Shown here in pieces: positions 42,277 to 55,800 of a DNA stretch of 64,000 nucleotides (positions are counted from its first letter, which is position 1; each line of letters starts with the position of its first letter). The position numbers and the translations under genes are program-made. Origin of the DNA: Blastobasis lacticolella (lineage: Eukaryota > Arthropoda > Insecta > Lepidoptera > Blastobasidae); contig LR990048.1 of assembly GCA_905147135.1 (NCBI GenBank), positions 2,898,563 through 2,962,562 on the forward strand. The letters are read 5' to 3'. The notes under the pieces were generated by a model. That model searched no databases. It was not told the DNA's origin and saw only the letters and a program-made list of their open reading frames with translations.

Positions 42277-42839
42277 CTAACATTTCAGTTTAGCCAAGAT
42301 GCTCGCTCCGTAGCAACTCCACTGAGACTGACGATCGGAACCCGTCGCCTTCGTTCGGCCGGCTTCGCAGCGTTCGCAGTACTGCAATGGATTTGGACAC
42401 AGATATTTTTTTAATGTCGTCTTTAAAATCTCAGAATCCCTACGGAGATTTGCATCTTGGCTAGGCCCGCTGTACTGAGGTTCAAAGAGAGTCGGTCGGC
42501 GAATCGCAATCGTGCATCACTATAATACGTCGCATAGGCAACCGCGTCACAAGTATTATCCGTCTAAATTGGAACCGCTGTGAAGTTTGTAAGTTTTCAA
42601 AATTCCGTTAAATTCGGTTAGTCTCAGCCAGTGCTTGGTAGACCGCCGGTGGCACTCACTTCATGCCAAAGTCAATTGAGCTATGGAAGGCTTTTGTCGC
42701 TTGTGTACACAGTAAGTGACAACTATGTATAATGATGATGATAATAAATAATTCTTCAACCTTACTTCGGTGTTTGCTTTGTTTGTGACCTAGTAGGCAG
42801 TTACAAAATGGTAGTTTACTTTCTTTTTATATATTATAC

Positions 42840-42975
42840 GCCTGACAAACAGGCAAGCGGGCCACCTGATGGAAAGTCGTCTCCGCCGCCTATGGACATC
42901 AGCACCGCCAGGGGCGCTACCAATGCGTTGCCCGCCTCTAAAGAGACCTCTAATATACCTCTTGAATGATCCCAT
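42840..42975 (+). repeat. Dispersed repeat family D copy
   Basis: Shares cctgacaaacaggcaagcgg, gccacctgatggaaagtc, gccgcctatggacatcagca and taccaatgcgttgcccgcct with 39028-39250. Confidence 0.75.
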
Positions 42976-43314
42976 GTCATAGTCAAAGAAAAGTGACTTT
43001 TTATTCACTGTCAGCAGATAATCACACTTGTTTGCGAAATTTATTTATTTATTTATCGTATGGCTTTTAAGTTCCTACTGCTACTTAAATTTTCAATTTA
43101 CATTTCGTCAAGTAGGCGAGAGCTTCGGCCGAAAGGGACTGAAAATCTTCCTCTTGCCCGCTGTACTTGCGAAATAAGAAAAGGAATTTCACTCTCGTGC
43201 AGCTGTAAAACGTCTTAGAAATTATTAAATTAACTTGGCAATTATGAATAAATATTCCTCCGCCCGATATAGCCCAAAGAAGTCGCAGGGGGTCCATAGC
43301 TCGCGGAACAGAAG

Positions 43315-43378
43315 ATGTAGCGTGGGTAGGCCACCCACAAGGTGGACCGACGACCTGGTAAATGTCGCAGGAGATGGT
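43315..43378 (+). pseudogene. RTE-type non-LTR retrotransposon C-terminal scrap
   Basis: agcgtgggtaggccacccac encodes SVGRPPTRWTDDLV, the common closing motif of lepidopteran RTE/BovB-like reverse-transcriptase ORFs. Only about 20 codons remain recognisable. Confidence 0.6.
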
Positions 43379-43450
43379 GAAGGCACAGTTGTGTTTCGGT
43401 TTGAAAGATAAGTTAGCCAGTGAATTACAGGCATGAGGTATTTCATCTTA

Positions 43451-43849
43451 AGGCGGGGTCCCACGGTGCGTGATTCTGCGGATTATCACGGACGGCCACG
43501 AGTAGAGTGCCACAAACTTATCTGATCCGGTGGTTAAAACTGGAACTAAACTGGTTCAGATAAGTTTGTGAAAATTCTGCGCTACGAACGACACCCTTTC
43601 CTAGTATAAGTCCATGTTGTTGACTTGCCCGTGTATTAAGCGGTTCTTTTGGTATAGGTTGCCTGGTAGAAAAAGCTTGCAGCGATAAGACCGCCTTTGC
43701 CCACAACTAGTTATGGTTTATGTCGGAACCTTTTTAAGTAGTTATTCTTGTGTGAGCAATAAATAATTTATCTATCTATCTTTCCACGATGCGTCGGTGC
43801 AGGCTGGTCCGCGTCCATTCGCAAAATCACGCACCGTGGAACCCCGCCT
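43451..43849. mobile_element. TIR element (PIF/Harbinger-like MITE) with nested non-LTR tail
   Basis: The left end aggcggggtcccacggtgcg is mirrored by cgcaccgtggaaccccgcct. It is flanked by tta (43448-43450) and tca (43850-43852) where the empty site near 11775 has a single tta, fitting a 3-bp TWA duplication with one later change. Interior is non-coding and carries the 43600-43781 insertion. Confidence 0.75.
43600..43781 (+). mobile_element. Non-LTR 3' tail nested in the TIR element
   Basis: ggttgcctggtagaaaaagc, cagcgataagaccgcctttg and gagcaataaataatttatct with a tatc tail are the same class of 3' end as 33945-34072. Confidence 0.75.
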
Positions 43850-44095
43850 TCAGTCCTCACAGTGACAACATACATGCGGTTCTGTACTTTTGTTGCATGC
43901 AAACTAATTATTTTTTATACCACTAATGTGGCAAACAAGCTTCCAGCCTGCCTGATGGAAAGCAGTCACCACAGCCTATGGACGTTTGCAATACCAGGGA
44001 CATCACCCACCTAAATGCCCAAATCGTAGATGATACGGGTGACAGTTACCCACTTACTATCAGGTGTTTGTCACTGCATAGCATAATAAGAACTT

Positions 44096-46088
44096 TAAGC
44101 TCTGGTGAGGTCAGTCGGTAATTTGCAACGGCAGGATTACAATTAATTTTGCCATACGTGATGTAATGCCACAAAAATGCTGGGGTTTATTACACAAATG
44201 ATACTACTAAAAACACTGAAAATAAAATTGTATTATTGTTTTCACTTATTACATAATTTTACAAAAATAGCTTCCATTATTATTTATCAAAAAAATATAA
44301 TCAGTCATTAGTTTTAAACCTTAAGTATATAAAAAAATTGTTTTAATACATATTTAGGATTACATACATACTCTTCTTCGAAAATTGTTGTTCTATCACA
44401 GCAACTAAGTTTCGCTTCGATTTTTATGAGTAAGGGCCTAAATGTAGATATGAATTCCATTTACAAACAGCAACTGATCAAATAAATAGTTCTTACTAAA
44501 CACTTCATATTCCATCTAGAGTCGAAATGGTAAGCTACTTTTGTTACGGGGCCCTAAACTGGAATATGGAAACGTAAAATCCTGTACCTAAATTCGAGGC
44601 CCAGCCTTCCAAACATAATATATGTGCCAACTCCTAAAAATATGATCACGGCACAAAAGCTACAATAAAAAAATACTTCCCGTGAGCAATTCGACGCTCC
44701 CTCAATTTGAAAGCCCCGCTATACGGGAACACTGCGCTGACACTCGTATGGGTGACAAGCGCCGGTGGCGTAAGCACTTTCTTAAAGTAATCTGACTCTG
44801 ATTAAACCCTGAACATGTAATTGTAACAAAAGATAGGTAGTGTACTTCCCGTGGTTACCCTTTGCCCACATCGGTGGACCATAAGTAAAAGGAAATGCCT
44901 CTGGTCCACTAGGTGGACACTATGGACAACGGGATAGAAAGGATTTATGTGGAGCGCGATTTCATAAGAAAGTATCCCTGTAACTAAACTCTGAATGACT
45001 TTTAATTGTTGTAAAAATAATAAATTATTAGAAAACGATAGAGGATACGCTTCGATCATTGAGTCCTTTTGTGCTTAGGTCTCAATTTATTTACCGAAAT
45101 TAAATTAACATTAGAATGCTATATCTTGTTCATTGACAAAAATTTTCGTGATATCTATTCCATACCCTCAACTAAATAAAACATATGACATGAGATTAAC
45201 TCCAGTCAATAAATCTTTGAAGTGAAATATCTCTGGACATGGGACTTTAAGCACAAAAGATTTTCATGTTTTGTGATCGTCCGAGTGTCCTCTACATATT
45301 TATAAAGGTTTCAAGGTCCATCTTTTAAATGGCGACCGGCCCATAGATAGGGCACTAATATTCATACCCCTTTCATATAATCGAATTATACTGTTGTACT
45401 GTTGCAGTACCTACTTATAGAACTTAGTTCTGTATATTTAATACTGCCAAGGTTTTTGGTATTTCATGTTAAATACATTTGTTTCTACATTTGTAGCATT
45501 CAAGTACATACAATATTCATCGTATACTCACTCTAATATTTAAACATTTTGTGCGTAAAACCATAAGTAGTATATTATAAATACATATAAGAGTAGACGA
45601 AATATTATTATTATTAGGAGGTACTTAAATATGTAACAATTTAATACCATAATTATTTAATTAAATGTACGTAAATGACAGATATAATTTGGCAATTGTT
45701 TTTGGTTACATTTTAGTATGTACACCAACTAACTACATTATTACAAAAATATAGGAAAAAAATGCTTTTTAAAGTCTACAATTCCTTTGTATTTACATAT
45801 TAGAAAAATTATCACATTAAGCTATTGTACATGAAAGCAACTTCAGCATATTACGAATTCACTGGCTTAATTATAAAGTTAAAATAATAGCTTCTACCAC
45901 ACATTTTTAATGCAAGTGGTAATATCAATTCACTAGGTACTTCTAGTAATTGGCAGTAAAGTTTAAACACAGCAGGCCTTCAGAGCAGACTCGAGGCAAA
46001 CGCGTGGTCGTTTCTCCTCGAAAAAAAAGACCATGACCATAGATAGCAATATGGAACAAGTTGTTTATATGTTTTATAAAATCTACTG
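44096..46088. other. Intergenic spacer and TMEM104 3' UTR
   Basis: AT-rich with no gene recognised. Attaaa on the - strand at 45906-45911 is a possible polyadenylation signal for the gene ending at 46089. Other hexamers occur further left. Confidence 0.45.
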
Positions 46089-46849
46089 TCATGATTTCTT
46101 TTCGACTATATTGACTGAGACTAGCACAATGCACATCACCGACCACAGCAGTATGAAGACCGACCACGCTGTATGCGCGAAAGGACTTCTGTATTTATTC
46201 ACTACGCCTAAACCTAGAAGGTTAGTGCAATGACGCCTCGCCGACATAACCAGAAACGTCGGTATCAAATACTGGATACCAGTACCGGCGTACGAACCGG
46301 TAAACTCTATGAGTACACTGATGTCCTTTAGGTAGTAGGTCAGAAGCAACGGCGGCACGACTGTCACTACTGGGAACAGGAGTTTCCTCACCAAAAAGTT
46401 GTAGGACTCCATTCGGGTAGTGTCCAGGAACAGGCTTTGGAGGTTGTTTCTGAGCGTGATAGCTATGATTGGGAAGCTAGTTGAGAGTGTGAAGACGGGG
46501 AATAGTGCGAGGAAGTACTCGACGATTTCGAGGGCAAGATTTTCGTTGTTTGTCGGTACGAAGTTTAGGGTGTACAAGTCGTTGAGATGTGCGAAGGCGA
46601 ACGCTCCAGTGAACGCTAAGAGCAGGTAGAAGGCTGTTATGATCGCGTAGTCTAGCGCCAGGTGCAATCCTAGGCGGTTCTTCCCTCGTATAGGGGCTAT
46701 GAGGCCTGGTAGCGAATGGTGGCACATGAAGGAATAGACGCAAGCCCCGAAGAGGGTGGGGAGTCCGGTGAAGTCGGCCACGGGCGGGCGGCCCTCCGCG
46801 CCTCGCGACATGAGCAGGTATATCGCCATCGATATCATGATCATGAACG
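46089..46849 (-). CDS. TMEM104: TMEM104 exon 5 (terminal)
   Basis: Acceptor ttgttgcag; two bases complete Ala, then 252 codons and tga. Carries the last six or so membrane helices. Reads FMIMISMAIYLLMSRG, RPPVADFTGLPTLFGACVYS, LHLALDYAIITAFYLLLAF, LLFPVVTVVPPLLLTYYL, then GLGVVNKYRSPFAHTAW and the last helix before EKKS. More than half of the protein is in this single exon. Confidence 0.97.
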
Positions 46850-49800
46850 CTGCAACAAAAAGACATATCTCACTTGTAGTTAACGCATTTATAAAGAGAT
46901 ATATGTATAATAAGTATGTATTTAAAACTATTTAAGTAGTATATCAGTTATCTAGCACCCATAGTACAAGCTTTGCTTAGTTTGGGGCTAGATGGCGCTG
47001 TGTGAATTTGTCCACGATTATTTATTAAAGAAAACACAGCGTGCTCGAAAGTGTCTGGTCATCGTGGGTATTACATATTTATTTATTTATTCGTATAGCA
47101 TTAATAGCCGAGTCGCTTATTATAACCTAGGTATCATTAATGAATACTAAAACTACAAGTAAATATCTAAATTCTTCACCCATTGGGCTGCGTTTTCATC
47201 AGGAGAGAACAAGTCCAAAGAGTCTCCAGTGTATTTTCGCTTTGGACATTCGTGGATGATATGATGAATAGTGCACAGGGGCACTGCAATCTATATACTC
47301 GCCGCAAAGTAGTGCCCAGTTCTAAGCCTATTTAACTGGCACCATTGTCGTCTCGAGTATTATGGCTAAGCTATTCAGAATTTGGGGAGGCCAGGAGTTT
47401 CGCCTCGAAAACATAGTCGCCTTGTACGACACCCACGACTGTTAAACGTTGCTGCTAATCTACTCTGCCGGACACCTGCCCAACCCTGCCGCAGCCTATA
47501 CACGTTGACAAATTAGATTAGATTAGATTTCTTTATTTATCATTGAAGCCTACATTATACTATAATAAATACGAGAAACATACCAAGCCATCGCATCCCG
47601 GTAGTGAACAGCTGCAGGTACTTGGTCTTCTGCACGTTGAAGAACACGAACGGGCCCACCGCGGCCACGAACGTCAGCAACGCTATGCGGTAGCACTGGA
47701 TCCGGGTGGTCGTCACCTCGGCCGACGTGGCGTTGAAGCACGGTAGGGAGTCCCACTCGAGAGTACTGTTGCCAGCCACTGGTGAACTGTAACGTGACTT
47801 TTATTAGCAACTAGTGGACCCGGCGCGACTTGGTTTTCGTACAGCTACTTTAGCCCTACCCTTTTTTTGTTGTTGTTATAAACCTCCCTCTTGAATCACT
47901 CTTCGCCTACGGACGCGGACAGCATTGGTCCCCAGAACTACCGTACCGAATATAATAATATACAGACATAGAGACAGCTCGAACTGTATATTTTAGCAAC
48001 TTTCATAGCATGGCCTATGGCCTAATGTTATGGGGTACGGCAGCGGATGTTGAAGATATATCTATTGTTGAAAACCGCATTAAAATCACAGATACATAGG
48101 GACAGACTTTATTTTATACTATGTATCGTAGACTTATTTAGGCTGTAAGCAAATGCAGAACCGCAGGTGCGTTCGTCATTGTGAGAACTAGGATGAAATG
48201 CCTCATGCCTGTATTTGCGCTAGCTATCTTATCCTTTAAACCGGAACACGACAATGCAAGCATTGTTGCTTGGCGGAAGAAATAGATAAGGCTGCGGACT
48301 TCTCAGGCTTGACAAAGTCCTACCACCTGATAGATCTACGACCGCTGGCCGAACGTAGCCGACAGGCTCCGATCGTCAGTCGTAGTAGAGCCGCTAAGCG
48401 ACTCCACTGTGCGTCTGTCATTAATTTGCATCTTGACTAGACTCGCTGAGACATTTTAAATAGGATTGTGTTCCTGCCGGTGAGTAAGGTCTCTAGTGGT
48501 CCTTCGACCTCTTTCAGTTCCTTCCTCAGTCGCCCAACCCATACCTCCTCCCAATCCGCTCAGCTCTGTTACTGTAACAGCAAGTACTATATAAAATAAT
48601 CGATGTACTAATAGACGCCTCTAAGGCAATTAGAATTTTATTTCAGACAGTCCAAAAAATAAAAATATTTACAACGCGGTTATAAACTATTTATCAGTTA
48701 TGTGATACAACTACCAATTAATTAATGTCGAGCGGAATTCAAACAGGAAAATTGTCGGTGTATTTCATGTAACTATCACTACACTGCACTTTATTTACAA
48801 TATATTATTAGCAAGGAATTTCCTTGCAAAACAGGCAATTGTTTATGTCTGGTCTAAGCTTTGGGTACCTTTTATTTGAACTATACAAGGAAATATTCAA
48901 TCTTGCTCAATATTTAATTATGTATCCCAAGAGCTATGGCTGGCTCTAGTAGACTCATTACTTGTGTAACCCAGGTATTGCTGTTAAAAACATACATATT
49001 AAGTTAAAAAATAAACACGAATAAAATCATTAAAAAGTCCACACCACTGCCCCCCGGAATGGTGCCCAGAAATCTGGGTCCGTTGCCTCGTTGGATGCGA
49101 TGCTAATCCGTTGCCCGAGAAACGAGCCAGCTCACTGGTCAGCAGTAGTATCGGTTTTTTTTAATAAGTTTTATTTATTTATTTATTTAATTTGCCAACA
49201 GTTTTTTTATTTTTTTTTACATGATTTTAAACTAAAGTGACAATAACAATTTACATAAATGTAAAGCCAACAGGCAAACCTTACGTGCACTAAATAAATC
49301 GCGCTTATAACGTAAGTACTAATGTACTACATTAAAATATAAAATGAGATTTAAGCATTATTTAGAAAAAACATCTAAGTTTATAGACTTATATAATCAT
49401 ATAAACATTTTTTGTATTTCGGCAGAGAATAGGTAAATATATCGACTGATTTAACCGCATTAAACGACTTGTTATGTTCATTGGATAACCTAGTAATTAT
49501 CTCGTTCCTACCCACATTGGTTCTACTATTTCTAAGTGTAAAGTGTAAGTTCTTTGAAGATCTTTCTTGCACCAGGGCCCCACGGTCCCAAAGATGCCAC
49601 CCAAATGGCTAAAATACTAAAGTGTTGATTGGTGGAAGTATAAAAGTAATGTATCAGTTATCTAATACCCATAACCCATAACACAAGTTTTTCTAACTTT
49701 AGGGCTAGCTGGCGCTGTGTGAATTTGTCCTAGCATTTTTATTGAATTTAAATCGTACGTTCTGGCGAATACTTAATAGATCCCTATTAACCATATGACG

Positions 49801-52800
49801 AATATACAAGTTACCTATACGTAAAATTAAAATGGAAGCAATGTTTGTTAAGAATTAACGACAAAATCATGTGAAGCTAGTTAGGCTTTTATCGATGTTT
49901 CGGTGCGTTAAGCTTATCATAATTTCGATATGCATTATTGACTTTACAACACCTAAAGGCAAGCCTGTAGGCATTGTAAGGGTATTCTTGTTCCGTCCCG
50001 AATCACGTCGAAAATGCTCGTGAAGATTAAATACATATAGTTATTACAGATCCAGTTTTTAATACAAAACTCGAGACGTTCAACAAACAAGAATTGTGTT
50101 CGGATGAGAGCAAATCGACCTATCAAAAGTATAAAAGGAGCCAACGTTGCTAAGCGCGTCCATAGAGACGCTAGCTCATCTTATACTGGTTTAGGGTATT
50201 CATGTTAAGACGTCATTCGCCGCTCGCACTTGATTAAATATTCAGGAGTAAACAAAAGATATTAAAATAAACATAAACACGGAGAAACGTAACTACCGAC
50301 TACCGTCAGGGGCCAGACTGGACCTCTGGATTCTTAGGCAAGGTTATTTACACTAAGGTGGCAAACTGGCTTACGACCTGCCTGATGGTAGCAGTTATCG
50401 CAGCCTATGGACGTTTGCAATCACCCACGTGTTACTGACCTTGTAAGTAAGAACATTTTCACCCCATGCTGGAAGAACTCGTGTTCTTGGAACCGCAGGA
50501 ACCGCATAGTACGCGACAAAATTCCTAGGGTTCAGGATGAACGACGGCAAACGATTCGATAAAACAATGTGGCTGGTAGGTAGTTTGTATCGGCCAAATA
50601 AATAGCTTAATCTAATATGGGAGCGATATGTAGGTAGAGCTCGTCTAGTCTAAAATGACGCGCCCCACTACTTAGTTAGTTGATTTCGATGTGTGGGTGC
50701 AAATATTGATAACGACACTTCATCTGTGTGGGAGCCAATGGACGACGCGTTCTCCTACGTTTGAATCTCACCGGCAACTGAATGACCAATTATAACGGCA
50801 TTTGTATATGTATTGCGTCCATATTTTAAACTTGCTTGTGTGCGTTAATGCGATAGTGGGGCGCGTCATTTTAGATTAGACGAGCTCTACAAGCAGACTA
50901 ACAGCTAGAGTCAAACCAATGGTTCTGATTCACCAATGGTGTGTGAATGCCTATTGTTCATCTGCGCCTTCTGTGACAAAGTAGAATGGCGAAACTGCCA
51001 AGAGGATGTACCTCTTGGCAGTTTCGTTTTTCGGCCACATTAAAATCACCAAACGAAAATGTGGAACTTTCTTGTCCTCGATGACAGAGTAACCCCTTAG
51101 CGAGCGGCAACACAGAAAAGACGCAGACACGTCGCGGACAGGGCACAGACGGGACGCGGACGCGACTTAAAACATACATAAAAGACAGGGCACGGACGCG
51201 GCGCCTTCACGGAATAGTCAAGAGCGTAAGCAAGACAAGGACAGCAAGCGCTGCGGGCGAGGCCCGGCTCCCGCGCCCCGCCGCACCCCCTGTCTCGCCC
51301 GCGGCGCGCCCGTGCCCCGTCCGCCCTGTATGTTTTAAGTCGTGTCTGCGACGCGTCCGCGCCCTGCCCGCGCCCTGTCTTTGCTGTATGTTTTGTGTCG
51401 CGGCGTTTCTATACATTTTATATGAAAGTAAATTAAAGCCGCGTCTGCGACGTGTCTGCGTCTTACGTCTTTTCTGTGTGGCCGCTCGCTTACAGTCTAA
51501 AATGGCAGCAGCATTTTTCGTTGTTCTTTTAACACTGCGAGCTTCAACCTTGCCTATCTTGGCGCAGCGGCTGTAAAGCGGTAATTGTCGCCCATAATAT
51601 CTTTGATCCATTTAGGTGTCAAATGGTTACACACCGTTTACTTTAGACAGCATTCCTAACTCGAGAGACGTGACGGAGTAACAGCGGGTTCAGTCACGAC
51701 GACCGAACGAATGACGAAGCTGCTGTGCCGTGGTGTCTTGCAAATGGTAGCCCAAACTCTTCTACTCTAGCCGGCGGGAAATATAGTTCGTGAAAAATAG
51801 AACAGTTTTCATATACTTTTCATGACATACTGACAGTAGTTGACCGAGAGATCAGGGCACGCTATTGCCCATCCAATTGGCACGAACTATAGTTTCGTAT
51901 AAACTCACACGCGTGCGACAGAGACGGCGCTCTACGAAACCGTGTAGCCGTTGCGCACTATTTGCCGCCGACATCGACTTAGTCTTGTCGTAGAAAGCGA
52001 CTAATATCTTAGAGTCAAATCAGCTAGGTACACGAGAACTCAGTAGACCAGAAAATGTATGTACAAGTACAGAACAGTAGACCAAAACATTTAGCCTTTG
52101 CTACTGTGTATTAACTCATTAGTTGTGGCCACCTCAACAATTGAGTCGAAAACGGCGTTACGCGGGTGCGCACGACTCGTCTGGCCGGTCCATCCAAACT
52201 CAATCGGCGTAGGCCCGCGCGCTCGCGTCCCGCCAGCACGGACTCAGCTGGCCGGGCGTCCGCACACGCGTATGGTATATTTCGGCGGCCATGCCACTGT
52301 GCGCACGACTCATCTGGCCACGTTGGTTAGAATCGCACCTGACACTTTGATACCTTGGCTCCCAATGAAAGTAGAAGAACACGACGATCTCAAATTGTAC
52401 AAAAAATCTTTTTTACCTCTAAGAACTCCTACAGATTTTTTACAAGCTTACGCATTCTTATCGTGCACCATTCAAAACAGAAATAACAAGAGAAAATATA
52501 ATTGGAATGATAATGAGGGCGATATCCATGAGTTAATTATGGAGCACAAGTAGGTATAGGTTTTATTGCTTATGTGCTGCTCTGAATTGGAAATCATTCC
52601 GAAAGATTTAAATGCTATAGATCCCACACCACGTCTATCGTCTGTTCACGTTAAACTCAAAAATTACTGAACGGATTTTTATGCAGTTTTTACTAAAAGA
52701 AAAAGTGTTTCATGAGGATGATTTAGGGGTATAATTTGTTAAGGTTACTAGCCGACCACCTATATAATGTTGGTATGTAGACGTGAATAAAAAAGTTATT

Positions 52801-55800
52801 GATATTTCACTACACGTACCACACGACATCCGTGATCGACTTGGCCACAGCCGCAGCGTAGATCGAGAGATCACCGTACAGGTACACGCAGAGAGTTATG
52901 TAGAACATGATCCTGCCAGTTTTGTTCAGGAACAAGTTGGCCATCTCTCCAAGCTCCACTCGGCGGTCGAGGCTGTAGTACCGCGAGGGTATGGAGTCTC
53001 CACAGACGAGGGGCTCCTCCAGGTCTTCGTGCTTGTCCTGGTTGGATGTGGACGGCTCCTCGTCCGAATCGTGGCTTTGTATCTGTTGATGAATATTTGA
53101 TTGCTCATCATCAGCCCATACAAGTCCATTAGTTGAACAATATCGATGCACTTACGGTGAGGGAAAACCTCGTGATGGAACCTGGATAACGTAAACGTAA
53201 CCATCATCCAATCTGGTCAGGTTTCCCTGTTAAAAGGGTCAGGGGGGTCAGATGGCAGTCGCGTCTCTGCATTTACCTGATCTGCTAAACCTGGATCATG
53301 GTCAAGGGGGGCCCCGGATTCTAGCGCGCGAGACCATAACCGGGATATTGATGTCAAGATAATTTTATCATCAGGCCGTATTAGTTCTACAATTAGGCGC
53401 TTACGGGATGTATTCAATGAAACGATCTGACTCGCGTTTAGACATATATTGGATCTTATTACTTAAACTAACCTACTTATATAACATGATGTCTCGTCCT
53501 CCAATCAGCGCAAATGCAACCTGTCCTCGGTATGCCGTATCTTCAACCTATTCAAAGGGCGTCCTGCAATAACTACTTTAGCCGAGCCGCGGCATTGATG
53601 TCTTTAGCAAATTATTCTCCTCATACTAGCGGTTAATCCGAATAGCGGTAGATCTGCTACTCAGGATCCTACTAGGAAACCACTTTACGATTTACTAAAA
53701 GCAGTTTCCTACTACTGCTTTTTTTTGGAATTTTGCTTTCTGACGTGAGGCGACTCCCATCTGACCTGCACAATCCATAAAGGCTTGAGATTCGTCCTTC
53801 TGTCAGCAGGGGTACCACGAGCAGGTGAGCTTGGGTTGGGCCCCTGAGAATGCGGACTCTTCTTGACTCTGGCAAGAGTGGTGTCTGTCAAGCCTGAGGA
53901 GTCTGCCAGCTGCTTGCACGGCTAGAATAAGCGTGCTCGCGACATATAGCGTGCCGCGAAAGCCATTACTTTCTTCCCGTAGTAGCCGTGCAGGCTCTTC
54001 AAGGCAAGGCTTGACAGAAACCGTACTCCCCACTAAAGAAGCGGGTTGAAAGTACACAACATAATGGATGGGTATCTATTTCTCTATCCTTACAAACTTA
54101 TACAACAATAAATATTAGTAGGATTAGAAGGATTTCTGCACTCACACTATCCCTCTTGATGGACCGCAGCCGCTTCCACTTGTAGACCGCGTTGGCACAC
54201 GCCATGGTCTCTATCACATATGTGGCATTCGTGAAGCTCATAGCGGCAAGGAACACCAGCGAGGCGGTGCTGAGCGCCCAGCCGCCGCGGGCGAACGCCG
54301 CGGGCAGCGTCAAGGCGCCAGTGCCCACAATTAGGTTGAACACGTATATTAGCCCCACCTGGAAAAGAGTGGAGTGGTAAAGAAATGGCAGTTTTCGTTA
54401 TTTTGTAAGGGAACTTTATACATATACTACGTGACCCGTTCAAGGCTTGTGTCTCTAACATACCATGCTTGGTCACAGGGATGGAGGGAGGGACTTATGT
54501 CTTTATCACATAGTCAATATTCCATAGGAAATTTTTGAGCAATATTCAAATTTTCTAACTTGTAGCTGTAGGTATGTACGCAGTCTTGGCATCACGCAGC
54601 AAGCGACTTATTTATAAAGACAAATATGAGCCAAACTTTCTGCTTGCAAAAGTTTATTTGTAACCATATTCATGAATTACGTGAAAGCGGGAGGTCTTGG
54701 CGGGTGCTCACCATAGGAGGTGTGATAGTAAATTGTTTCACTTAGTATGGGTAAGTTCGCTGTAGTAATCATCCATATTGAGTAAGACATTAAATATATC
54801 TTTTAAATTGTCAAATGGTTATTAAAGGGTAACCCTTTGATATCAATAGATGTGGTTTAGAGAAGCTTTTATTAGCCTACGAAGCACCTGGACAGATTCT
54901 CAGATAGAGTGTGTGTTAGTGTGTGTATATCATCTATTACCATGTTGTCTAATTATTTTCCTTAAGATGCAGGTGCTAATCATTCTAATGCTTCTCTTTG
55001 AGCAACTGATAATGATGACCTGCTTAGTTTTAGATACTAGAGGGTGTCACTTAGAGATCAACAAACGAGCAAGGGGCCCGGTTGCTTGTATGAAATCGAA
55101 ACTGGCCCCAGTATTTTTAAATTAATCTAATTATAGTGGAACTGTTTTTTTTTATATATCTAGTTAATTATTCTCACCATTTCACACACATTCATCTCAC
55201 ATTTGTTATAAAAAATGAATTGATAATAATAATAATTGTGGACAAATTCACACAGCGCCATCTAGCCACAAACTAAGTAAAGCTTGTACTATGGGTGCTA
55301 ACTGATATACTTTTAAATACATACTTAGTATACATAGAACACCCAGACCCGTAACAGAAATTTAAATGCATCATTTTTTAAATTTCTGCCCAGCCGTGAA
55401 TCGAACCCGGGACCTTTTGCGTGTCTGACTGGCATGTTGACCACTGAACCACTCAAGTCCTCGAATCAATTCAGAATTTAAAGAGAATCAATCCAACAAT
55501 AACTTTTAACACCTTTCGATCCATTAATTCAACCCAAATAAATAAATTCAACTGCCTTCTAATTAGAATACAAAGTGGATCAAGTAACAGATGGTCAATT
55601 AACTTAATAGTAAACAAGTGTAAACATTTGTCTATCAACACTGAGCACAATGTGTGTCCTTTGGAAACAAACAAAAGTTTTTACATAGTTATAAATTGGC
55701 TGGTGCTCAAGTGATTAACTCCTTCTTGCCCATATCTGTACAGCTGCATGAAAATTAGAACCAATACACTATATGGTAATCGGGTATTTTTATTAAAAAC

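Larger units (their letters stand above)
43380..44095 (+). repeat. Family A repeat interrupted by a TIR element
   Basis: 43380-43447 (ttgaaagataagttagccag, catgaggtatttcatctt) and 43853-44095 (gtcctcacagtgacaac, cctgatggaaagcagtcacc) are contiguous in the uninterrupted copy near 11720-11905. Confidence 0.8.
47787..52819. other. TMEM104 intron 3, repeat-rich
   Basis: Holds an inverted family A piece (48168-48270), a SINE body (49650-49745), family A (50355-50440), a 251-bp MITE (50637-50887), a hairpin (50990-51026) and a GC-rich foldback (51095-51495). The 151-codon + strand frame at 52098-52553 has no recognised domain. Confidence 0.6.

Noticed and set aside
51207..51611. 134-codon Arg-rich - strand frame
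   Set aside because: Composition effect of the GC-rich foldback element; no family resemblance.
52098..52553. 151-codon + strand frame antisense to TMEM104 intron 3
   Set aside because: No domain, no splice context, flanked by repeats. Could be chance; not called as a gene.
53083..53151. Extended 5' end of TMEM104 exon 3 (frame from MHRYCSTNG)
   Set aside because: Its only nearby AG acceptors are out of phase with exon 2, and the extra residues lack family similarity; the cag at 53083-53085 gives a clean phase-0 join.
53672..54057. Two open - strand frames within TMEM104 intron 2
   Set aside because: Retroelement-like composition, but no recognisable domain, and they do not fit TMEM104 phases; left as unassigned intron sequence.
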